Source: Nanobdellota archaeon
GTDB lineage: Archaea; Nanobdellota; Nanobdellia; Woesearchaeales; GW2011-AR15
Assembly: GCA_013335235.1 (NCBI GenBank)
Contig: JAAXVZ010000027.1
Coordinates: 1-7,465, forward strand
Length of the DNA stretch: 7,465 nt
Reading direction: 5' to 3'
A program made the translations under genes and the position numbers. This document shows positions 1-5,525 of this stretch, one piece after another (position 1 is the first letter of the stretch; each line of letters begins with the position of its first letter). The notes below the pieces were generated by a model. The model was not told the DNA's origin. It did no database searches and saw only the letters and a list, made by a program, of their open reading frames with translations.

Positions 1-241
1 TTCCAGAGGCTGCCTTGATTCCTTCAAGACAGGCATTTCCATATCCTGTCTTCTTATGGCTGACGAGCTTCGCATTCAACCTCTTAGCAATAGAAGGGGA
101 CTTATCTTTTGAGGAATCAGAGACGATTATCTCTGCGTCAAGATGGCTCTTCTTTATTGCGCGCAGGGCTTGGGTGATTACTTTCTCTATGCTCCTTTCC
201 TCATCCCTGCATGGCAATATTATCGATGCTTCAGTCATCAT
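1..241 (-). CDS. Family 2 glycosyltransferase (GT-A fold), N-terminal part only
   Basis: About 80 N-terminal codons are present; the rest runs off the left edge. The protein begins MMTEASIILPCRDEE, the first strand and PxxxEE loop of GT2 enzymes. A second strand, EIIVSDSSKDKS, sits where family members have the nucleotide-binding V-D-x-S-x-D segment, followed by IAKRLNAKLVSH and GYGNACLEGIKAASG. The last segment resembles dolichyl-phosphate mannose/glucose synthase-like enzymes, which move a sugar from a nucleotide sugar to a lipid carrier at the membrane. The metal-binding DxD and any membrane segments would lie outside the window, so donor and acceptor are unknown. Two in-frame ATGs (241-239 and 238-236) overlap the isomerase stop: ATGA by 4 bases or TGATG by 1 base. 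This implies translational coupling, with no separate promoter. Family call is good; substrate is not determinable. Confidence 0.85.
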   Translation of the reverse strand, partial: MMTEASIILPCRDEERSIEKVITQALRAIKKSHLDAEIIVSDSSKDKSPSIAKRLNAKLVSHKKTGYGNACLEGIKAASG

Positions 242-1221
242 GCAAGCTCTTTTTTCAGCTGTTCTATTATCTTGACTGGTGTCGGGTCAACTCCGTTTTC
301 CAGAGCAAGGTAATAAGCTGAGAAAAGGCCCATCCATACCGAAGTCATGAGCCTGGTCAGGAAATTCTCCCCGACAATCCCTACTTCTGTAACAGGCACT
401 TTATACTGTGCAGTCAGCTTCTTGAATATCTCAATCCTCTTCTTGACCTTCTCATGATCCTTGGGATCGCTCAGGAGCAGGACATGTGATGAAAGTCCCT
501 GGTTCTCGAAAGCGCAGATCTCATTGTGGTTGAACTCTGGCAGCACATTATAGAACGCATGGGTCTTGGCATTTTCGTTGATGTCTGTTTTCCATTTCTC
601 AGCTACCGCAAACATGCGCTGTGAGCTGTATATCAATGGCAGTTTCCCCTTTAGCTTCTTTGCTATCTCCTTTCCGCTTGCCTCTACCTTCTTGCCGCTA
701 GCACTCATCTCCTTGATGCACATCTTAATTGCCTTTTCCTGGTCATCCAGGATGCCGGCAGCGTTCAGCATGTTGATGACAGCAGTGAAGAGATACGGTG
801 TGGTCAGCCTTGGCTGGAACCCTCCGGGGATCTTTATATGCTGCACCTTGTTCATCTTCGACAGCTCTTCCAGTTTTCCGCCTGAGGATATGCTGACAAG
901 CTTGCATCCCCTTCTTAAAGCTGATCTGTATGCTGAGATAGTCTCTTCTGTGTTTCCGGAATATGAGATCGCAATCACAAGCGTCTTCTTGTCTGCGAAA
1001 GCGGGCAAGGAGTAATCCTTTACAACAGTGATCGGGATAGGGCTGTCTTCCATATAGACCTTCAATAGGTCACCTGTGAAGCCTGAGCCGCCCATTCCTG
1101 AGACAACTATCTTATCGATTAGGTCTTTTGCAAGGGTGATGTCATCACCCAATTTGCTAGCTTCCTCTATCATCTTAGGGAAGTTCGAAAGAACGCTGAT
1201 CATATTGCCTGAATCTGCCAT
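238..1221 (-). CDS. Bifunctional phosphoglucose/phosphomannose isomerase, archaeal type
   Basis: This cytosolic enzyme interconverts glucose-6-P or mannose-6-P with fructose-6-P. At 327 residues it is full length for the archaeal PGI/PMI family, which is distinct from classical PGI. Visible features are two SIS (sugar isomerase) domains; GMGGSG at 42-47; SYSGNTEE at 87-94 in the phosphosugar-binding loop; GGFQPR at 133-138; NENAK with Glu216; NHNEI with His232; and a C-terminal PTPVK with Lys317. The 16-residue spacing of Glu216 and His232 matches the catalytic Glu203/His219 pair I recall from the Pyrobaculum aerophilum enzyme. The start at 1221 is supported by GGTGAT three bases upstream; Met7 is a weaker alternative. 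It has its own TATA box and overlaps the downstream glycosyltransferase gene, so the pair probably forms an operon supplying mannose or glucose units for glycan synthesis (inference). Confidence 0.95.
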   Translation of the reverse strand: MADSGNMISVLSNFPKMIEEASKLGDDITLAKDLIDKIVVSGMGGSGFTGDLLKVYMEDSPIPITVVKDYSLPAFADKKTLVIAISYSGNTEETISAYRSALRRGCKLVSISSGGKLEELSKMNKVQHIKIPGGFQPRLTTPYLFTAVINMLNAAGILDDQEKAIKMCIKEMSASGKKVEASGKEIAKKLKGKLPLIYSSQRMFAVAEKWKTDINENAKTHAFYNVLPEFNHNEICAFENQGLSSHVLLLSDPKDHEKVKKRIEIFKKLTAQYKVPVTEVGIVGENFLTRLMTSVWMGLFSAYYLALENGVDPTPVKIIEQLKKELA

Positions 1222-1224
1222 TAT

Positions 1225-1260
1225 ATCACCCAGGAATCACCATATTATCAGGATTTATAA
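1225..1260 (-). promoter_or_regulatory. Promoter and ribosome binding site of the isomerase gene
   Basis: On the minus strand, TTATAAATCC at 1260-1251 is an archaeal TATA box. It would place the transcription start near 1231, at the GGTGAT Shine-Dalgarno (1230-1225) that precedes the ATG by three bases. The leader would be only about 10 bases. The region between here and the upstream gene's stop (1261-1323) has no gene or RNA that I can recognise. Confidence 0.65.
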
Positions 1261-1323
1261 GCCTTGCTCCTCTTTTAGCAATCTAAGTGAGCATATTGTT
1301 TTATCTTATCTGCCAGACCAGCA

Positions 1324-1833
1324 TTAGAACAAGAATTTATTAAGGTTAAGGAAGCTTGCTATCTCATTCTTCAGCTCGATTGCGTCTGCCTTTACCTGGC
1401 CTTCATAGTCCTTTGACTTGCTCTTGAAAAGATACTTGTCGAAAATCGTCCTGATGAAGGTATACTCAGCTCTCGCTTCCCACTTTCCTCTCATGTCATA
1501 TAGTACAAAGCAGTCCATGACTATATTCACTTTCCCTTTCTGCATCCTCAGGGTCAGGTTATCCATCTTCTTCTCTGCGTCAGTCATGTCTGTGATATTG
1601 ACCCAGAGCTGGATTTCCAGCTTATTTGATTTAGCTTTCTTAAACGGCCTGAGCCTGAGGTTTATGTTTCTGCCAGAATCTTTCACGACCTCATTGTGAC
1701 TCTCGACTTTCTTTGTATAGCCGTTCCTCCTGAGCCAGGAATCTATCATGGACATCAGGTCATTATAGTTGAAAAGTCCCTGATAGTTCACTTGCATCCC
1801 AAGTGCTACATGCTGGATCTCGTCTCTTATCAT
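1324..1833 (-). CDS. Unrecognised protein, third member of a tandem paralog trio
   Basis: This 169-residue protein is not one I recognise. It is clearly related to the product of the preceding gene. Shared landmarks are YQGLF (17-21) followed by a helix to GYTKK (38-42), a lone Glu at 48, alternating strands including KLEIQLWVNITD (71-82), GKVNIVMD (100-107), an aromatic/Arg helix with FIRTIFDKY (126-134), and a C-terminal helix ending ELKNEIASFLNLNK (153-166). No signal peptide, membrane segment, cysteine cluster or obvious catalytic motif is visible, so a soluble alpha/beta protein is likely. The order suggested by eye is helix, four or five strands, two helices. The ATG overlaps the upstream stop as ATGA, without a clear ribosome binding site, so it is probably translationally coupled. 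Function unknown; the shared residues are mostly structural, which suggests binding or assembly rather than catalysis (inference). Confidence 0.85.
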   Translation of the reverse strand: MIRDEIQHVALGMQVNYQGLFNYNDLMSMIDSWLRRNGYTKKVESHNEVVKDSGRNINLRLRPFKKAKSNKLEIQLWVNITDMTDAEKKMDNLTLRMQKGKVNIVMDCFVLYDMRGKWEARAEYTFIRTIFDKYLFKSKSKDYEGQVKADAIELKNEIASFLNLNKFLF

Positions 1834-2348
1834 CGTTCATACATCAGCTTGTTTATATTGAGGTAGCCGGCGACCTCAGTCTTCAGTTCAGTGATGACAT
1901 GCCTTATCACATTCTCCCAATAGGCTATCCTCGGTCTTGCGATATACTGCTCGTATATGACTCTCCAGAAAAAATACAGGGGTTTTGTGTCATTGAAATT
2001 ATCTGTGATATACCCTGTCTGGAGCTGGCCATCGAATATTATGTTGAATTTCCCGTGGTTTGTCTTGACCTTGACTCCTTCCACTTCCTTTTCTACCTCT
2101 ATCAGGTCATTTGCATAGATCCATAATCTGACCTGGAGCCTGACATAGGCATCTGTCTTCTTGTAATATTCCGCCTTGACATGGATATACTTCCCTTTCT
2201 CTGTATTGTATTCCTCGTCAAATATTATCTTCTTGTCGAACCCCTTTGTCCTGAAATACTTGTCAACGACTCGGAAGACCTCTTTCATTGAGAATAGTCC
2301 CTCAAAATTCAAGGCCTCTCCCACTACCGGATAATAGAACTCTGTCAT
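1830..2348 (-). CDS. Unrecognised protein, second member of a tandem paralog trio
   Basis: This 172-residue protein of unknown function aligns nearly end to end with the downstream 169-residue product. Matching segments are FEGLF (15-19), GFDKK (36-40), Glu46, VRLQVRLWIYANDL (69-82), GKFNIIFDG (99-107), an aromatic helix FFWRVIYEQY (126-135), and ELKTEVAGYLNINK (154-167). It is rich in Tyr, Phe, Lys and Glu, and has no cysteine, signal peptide or membrane helix. The start lies two bases after the stop of the preceding gene (TGA-AA-ATG) without a good ribosome binding site, and its own stop overlaps the next start by four bases. It therefore depends on the promoter upstream of the first member. 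The three products may form a hetero-oligomer, as tandem diverged paralogs in one operon often do; this is inference. Confidence 0.85.
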   Translation of the reverse strand: MTEFYYPVVGEALNFEGLFSMKEVFRVVDKYFRTKGFDKKIIFDEEYNTEKGKYIHVKAEYYKKTDAYVRLQVRLWIYANDLIEVEKEVEGVKVKTNHGKFNIIFDGQLQTGYITDNFNDTKPLYFFWRVIYEQYIARPRIAYWENVIRHVITELKTEVAGYLNINKLMYER

Positions 2349-2350
2349 TT

Positions 2351-2872
2351 TCAGTACGCGTTGGTCGCAGTCTCCATCTCAAGGTATCTCTTGATATCTG
2401 TCATGAAATCATAAAGATAGTAATCCATATAGTCAAAATATTTCAGAAGCACCTCGTGGTATAATATCTTGTCTACAAGGAACTTCTCCATCTTCTTCTG
2501 TCCCTCAGACTTCTCGAAGTCACCGTCATAGTCCAGGATTATTCCGCCGTTGACGACAAATTTCATCCTGGCTTCAGTCAGTACCTTCTTCTGTCCGTCC
2601 TTGATTATCTCGACAGGCTTTGCTTCCCAGATCCAAATTTCTGGCAGCACCATGAACATGGCAAAGAATGATACTTTCTTTCTGCCCATCATCTTATATA
2701 TCTTGTATGGCGGCTTGTCCAGGACCTTTGGCTCGTAATAGTCAAAATCATGGTCTTTTATCCATTTCACGACATATTTGTAGAATCCGTCAAAATCAAA
2801 AATACCTCTATACCTGATTATCCTGTGAAAGCCGAACTTGGAGAAGTCGGCCATGTCCATATACATAATCAT
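2351..2872 (-). CDS. Unrecognised protein, first and most diverged member of a tandem paralog trio
   Basis: The reading frame gives 173 residues from the first ATG. Met1, 3, 5 and 7 are all possible starts. Spacing from the TATA box favours Met3 (ATG at 2866), which would make the transcript leaderless. The protein resembles the two downstream genes more weakly but in the same order: YRGIF (21-25) before an amphipathic helix VVKWIKDHDFDYY (34-46), central strands with EIWIW (78-82), RMKFVVNGGIILDYDGDFE (102-120) at the place of the GKxNIxxD segment, and a C-terminal helical region VLLKYFDYMDYYLYDFMTDIKRYL (141-164). It lacks the LNxNK ending of the other two. It is very rich in Tyr, Phe and Asp, with no cysteines. 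It heads the operon directly behind the CBS gene but with its own promoter. Function unknown. Confidence 0.8.
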   Translation of the reverse strand: MIMYMDMADFSKFGFHRIIRYRGIFDFDGFYKYVVKWIKDHDFDYYEPKVLDKPPYKIYKMMGRKKVSFFAMFMVLPEIWIWEAKPVEIIKDGQKKVLTEARMKFVVNGGIILDYDGDFEKSEGQKKMEKFLVDKILYHEVLLKYFDYMDYYLYDFMTDIKRYLEMETATNAY

Positions 2873-2887
2873 GGATTTAGTTTCTCT

Positions 2888-2898
2888 GATTTATAAAG
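2888..2898 (-). promoter_or_regulatory. TATA box of the three-paralog operon
   Basis: CTTTATAAATC on the minus strand lies in the 40-base gap after the CBS gene. Taking 30 bases from the first T of TTTATAAA, the distance seen for two other leaderless-looking genes here, transcription would start near 2867. That is beside the second ATG (2866), so Met1 may lie upstream of the transcript. Confidence 0.6.
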
Positions 2899-2912
2899 CT
2901 TTTGAATAAGAA

Positions 2913-3455
2913 CTAGTCCTTGCATGCCTTGCACACAAGGCTTCCGCCTGTTTCGTATAATTTCAATGCGTAATTTCCGCAGAGCTCACATATTCCTTCG
3001 CTCTCATTAACCTTGCTTATGAGCTTAGACTCTTCTTCCCTTAGCTCGATCTTATCTACTATATGCTCGAACAGCTCAGGCTCGAGCCTCAGGATATCCT
3101 TCATCGTGATCATGCCTACAAGCTCTTTTCCGTCTATCACAGGGAGCCTCCTGACATTCATCTGAGCCATCTTCATTATCGCGTCATAGATATCTTTGTC
3201 AGGTGAGATTGTTATTACCCTGGCAGTCATGATATCAGAGACCTTTGCCTTTGACGGGTCTAATTGTCCTGCGACTACTTTATAGACAAGGTCCTGTTCT
3301 GTCAGGATGCCTAATAGCGCCCCATCTTTCTCCACAAGGACTGAACCCAGATGCTCTTCCTTCATCTGCTTTGCGCATTCAAGAACAGCTGCCTCTGGCA
3401 GCACAGATATCACTTCTTTAGTCATCCCATCAGCAACAGTCAGCCCCGTCCTCAT
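2913..3455 (-). CDS. Two-CBS-domain protein with C-terminal zinc ribbon
   Basis: At 180 residues this protein has a CBS pair (Bateman module) followed by a small metal-binding tail. CBS1 covers about 6-60 (VADGMTKEVISVLPEA, then GILTEQDLV) and CBS2 about 71-125 (VSDIMTARVITISPDKDIYDA, then RRLPVIDGKELVGMITMKDIL). The tail has CELC at 156-159 and CKAC at 175-178, a four-cysteine zinc-ribbon arrangement joined by a Glu/Lys-rich linker. CBS pairs commonly bind AMP, ATP, S-adenosylmethionine or related nucleotides and work as sensors. The zinc ribbon could contact nucleic acid or a protein partner. No enzymatic domain is attached, so it probably regulates something in trans. The gene is apparently leaderless. 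Domain call is secure; ligand and partner are unknown. Confidence 0.92.
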   Translation of the reverse strand: MRTGLTVADGMTKEVISVLPEAAVLECAKQMKEEHLGSVLVEKDGALLGILTEQDLVYKVVAGQLDPSKAKVSDIMTARVITISPDKDIYDAIMKMAQMNVRRLPVIDGKELVGMITMKDILRLEPELFEHIVDKIELREEESKLISKVNESEGICELCGNYALKLYETGGSLVCKACKD

Positions 3456-3476
3456 AGAAAACAGATAAGGTTATTG

Positions 3477-3486
3477 GATATAAAAA
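3477..3486 (-). promoter_or_regulatory. TATA box of the CBS gene (leaderless transcript likely)
   Basis: TTTTTATATC on the minus strand has its TTTTATAT core at 3485-3478. Thirty bases downstream of the first T is exactly the CBS ATG at 3455. No Shine-Dalgarno-like sequence precedes that ATG, so a leaderless mRNA is the simplest reading. Confidence 0.55.
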
Positions 3487-3500
3487 ATTAATGGATTTCC

Positions 3501-3508
3501 AAAAAAAA
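3501..3508 (-). terminator. Oligo-T terminator after the MNT-HEPN gene
   Basis: Eight consecutive T residues on the minus strand directly follow the TGA stop, and six more T follow at 3487-3482. Archaeal intrinsic termination relies on oligo-T tracts in the non-template strand with no hairpin required, so transcription probably ends here before the CBS promoter, which overlaps the second tract. Confidence 0.6.
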
Positions 3509-5395
3509 TCAATTATTCAGCAGGACTTCCACATCCTTGCCGAATATCTCCTTCAGGTTCTGGAATATTCCCTGCTTGATGAATACCTTAGACGGGATGT
3601 CTGTCTCAGCAAGGGCCTTTTCAAGCTCTTCCTGGCTTGAAGACGCAAAGTTCTTCAGCGTCCCGTCAGCAGTTATCTCAGCTTTTGATATCTGCTTGTC
3701 TTCTGCATCAAGATCGTGTATGATGTACGCGATACTCCCTAGCATGATGACCTCTCCGTAGAGCTTTCCGTGCTTCACCCTGATCTTTGCTTTCTCTATC
3801 TCCTTACCCCTTTTTCTCTGGATGAATTCCATGAGGAACTTGTGGGTGTCCTGGCTTGACTTGTGGACTTTGTCTATATCTGTCTTAGACAGTTTTCCGT
3901 CATCATAATCTTTTCTGGCCTTGACGATGTCAGTCACCATCTTGAGATATTTATGCGGGATCTTGCCGGAATCTATCAGTTCCTTTTCAAAGTGCTTCAT
4001 GACATCTGCTTCCTTTACTTTATCTACACCCTCCATCTTTAGGATGTCCCTTATCACAGTGATAAGGTTGTCATAGGTCCTGACGATATTCTCCTCTTCC
4101 TTCAGCTTATCGATCTGCTTGAAGAGCTTCTGGATCCTTTTCAGGTAATCCTGCGCTCCGTCAAGAAGCTCATCGACTTCTTTCCCTGTCAGTTCTTTTT
4201 TAGTTCCGTGCTCGATATCCTTCCTGATCTGGATATTCTTCTCAAGTATCTTGATATACTCCTCTTCCAGGAGCTTCTCTTTCTTGACAAAGACCTCTCT
4301 CATAAGTTCAGGAGTCTCCTTCGGAGTCGGAGGCGGGACGCCATATAGCATGAGCGCTGCCTGGCTCGGAGTCAGGATCGCATAGAATGTGTCTTCCATG
4401 CCGATGCTTTTCAGCTTGAACTTCACAGTGTTTATCAGCTGGTCTCCGGACTGCATGAAGATATCGATCGCTTCTGGGCTGGGCTTCACCCTTCCCATCT
4501 TGAGGAGCTGCTTCCAAGGCATGAATATCCCCCTATCATAGAGCGGGATCCCGTCCCTGAGGAAAGTGAATATTATCGGGTTCGCTTCCTTTATGTTGTC
4601 CCAGAACTCAGTCAGTATATATACCTGGATATTGAGCTTGTTCTTGATGCCAGTCATCTCACCAGCTTCGATTCCCATGCCGATGATTATTGCCCTAAGC
4701 TTATCCTTGAGTTCTACTCTTGTCATCTTCTTGACATCTGTGTCGTCGATGACGAGGAAAACATCTATGTCAGAGTCTTTCGTCGCCTTTCCCTGCACAA
4801 GGCTTCCGGCGAGGACATAGCATACTATATATTTCTCGAATTTCTTCAGGACCATCTGCTTGTGCAACTCAGATATCTTGATCGCAGATAGCATGCCTGT
4901 GTCATAGACAGGAGCTCCTGCAGCAATCAATTGGAGATAATCGTATTTAGCATCATAGCATGACTGCCATAATTCAGATAATATTATGACTTCTGCGTTT
5001 ATGTTCGGGTCTATGTCTTTTCCGATCTTCAATATGATCTGGCCGAGCTTTGACTTCAGCTCGAACTTGGTCATCTTCTGGCTGTCTGTATCATCGACTA
5101 GCACAAGGACAGGTATCTCATCTTTGTTCTCAGGTTGCTGGATTGGCGGCATGCCTGGAGCAAGGCCAGGTTGCATCAATGTCGGCTGCATCCCCTGGCC
5201 CATCATTGGCTTCCTTGGAGGAAGGAGGGTCATCCCCATGATATATTTATCAAATTTTTCTAGGACTTCTTTCCTGAATGTCTCAAGCTTTGTCTTGATA
5301 TTCTCAAGCTTGTCTTTCACGTCTTTTGGCAGATTCGGTATCTTGGATATGTCCAACATGTCCTGTGGTGTATCTTCTTTATGAGGAGTTTCCAT
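3509..5395 (-). CDS. Tandem nucleotidyltransferase-like / tandem HEPN-like multidomain protein
   Basis: This 628-residue protein appears to be built from two internal duplications. Residues 48-173 and 186-296 are nucleotidyltransferase-like repeats: FDKY/FEKY, then VDDTD or IDDTD with KMT.xELK.KL, then a strand before SELW/TEFW, then APVYDTG/IPLYDRG. Repeat 2 has the full GSx10DxD signature of minimal nucleotidyltransferases (Gly197-Ser198, Asp209, Asp211). Repeat 1 instead has a Met/Pro-rich stretch (57-88) and DEIP. Residues about 305-430 are HEPN-like, with Arg391-x4-His396. Residues about 436-530 repeat this fold but have Arg494-x4-Asp499. The last 90 residues form an alpha/beta domain that I do not recognise. 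MNT and HEPN proteins are usually separate toxin-antitoxin partners; HEPN proteins are often RNases. Here they are one chain, so a stand-alone RNA-processing or nucleotide-transfer role is equally possible. The start is supported by AGGTGAT three bases upstream. Confidence 0.85.
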   Translation of the reverse strand: METPHKEDTPQDMLDISKIPNLPKDVKDKLENIKTKLETFRKEVLEKFDKYIMGMTLLPPRKPMMGQGMQPTLMQPGLAPGMPPIQQPENKDEIPVLVLVDDTDSQKMTKFELKSKLGQIILKIGKDIDPNINAEVIILSELWQSCYDAKYDYLQLIAAGAPVYDTGMLSAIKISELHKQMVLKKFEKYIVCYVLAGSLVQGKATKDSDIDVFLVIDDTDVKKMTRVELKDKLRAIIIGMGIEAGEMTGIKNKLNIQVYILTEFWDNIKEANPIIFTFLRDGIPLYDRGIFMPWKQLLKMGRVKPSPEAIDIFMQSGDQLINTVKFKLKSIGMEDTFYAILTPSQAALMLYGVPPPTPKETPELMREVFVKKEKLLEEEYIKILEKNIQIRKDIEHGTKKELTGKEVDELLDGAQDYLKRIQKLFKQIDKLKEEENIVRTYDNLITVIRDILKMEGVDKVKEADVMKHFEKELIDSGKIPHKYLKMVTDIVKARKDYDDGKLSKTDIDKVHKSSQDTHKFLMEFIQRKRGKEIEKAKIRVKHGKLYGEVIMLGSIAYIIHDLDAEDKQISKAEITADGTLKNFASSSQEELEKALAETDIPSKVFIKQGIFQNLKEIFGKDVEVLLNN

Positions 5396-5398
5396 TAA

Positions 5399-5440
5399 AT
5401 CACCTACTTTGAAATTACAGCTAATTCCTGTATTTAAATA
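5399..5440 (-). promoter_or_regulatory. Promoter and ribosome binding site of the MNT-HEPN gene
   Basis: On the minus strand TATTTAAATA (5440-5431) is a good TATA box predicting a start near 5408, and AGGTGAT (5405-5399) is a strong Shine-Dalgarno ending three bases before the ATG. The leader would be about 13 bases. Confidence 0.65.
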
Positions 5441-5448
5441 GATTTGTG

Positions 5449-5481
5449 TTGTCTCATGACAATGGCGGTTTTGGTGCCATT
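5449..5481. repeat. Two adjacent short inverted repeats
   Basis: TTGTC-TCAT-GACAA (5449-5462) and AATGGC-9 bases-GCCATT (5461-5481) abut in the 130-base gap between the methylthiotransferase stop and the MNT-HEPN promoter, the first lying 9 bases upstream of the TATA box. They could be a hairpin at the 3' end of the upstream transcript or a regulator site. Both are short, so chance is possible. The rest of the gap holds only the promoter. Confidence 0.3.
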
Positions 5482-5525
5482 CTTCATAGCATCAAGCCAA
5501 ATAATGAAATCCATAAACAGTTCAT

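Noticed and set aside
566..1015. 149-codon open frame on the plus strand
   Set aside because: It is antisense to the isomerase, which has clear family motifs; the frame is open only because of codon composition.
1261..1323. Possible small RNA or tRNA in the gap between the paralog trio and the isomerase
   Set aside because: No cloverleaf, conserved TPsiC-like segment, or stable hairpin was found by eye; the gap looks like an ordinary spacer.
1803..2126. 107-codon plus-strand open frame across the paralog operon
   Set aside because: It is antisense to two genes that align with each other as proteins, which shows the minus strand is the coding one.
4308..4517. 69-codon minus-strand frame inside the MNT-HEPN gene
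   Set aside because: It is an overlapping alternative frame with low-complexity, Arg/His-rich content and no start signal.
3509..5395. Calling the MNT-HEPN protein a toxin-antitoxin or defence system outright
   Set aside because: There is no separate toxin or antitoxin partner gene, no nearby defence or mobile genes, and the HepT tyrosine is missing; the sequence does not decide between defence, RNA processing and signalling.
5396..5525. Short peptide frame (about 13 codons, starting MNCLW on the minus strand) after the methylthiotransferase stop
   Set aside because: It is too short, lacks a ribosome binding site and runs straight into a stop.
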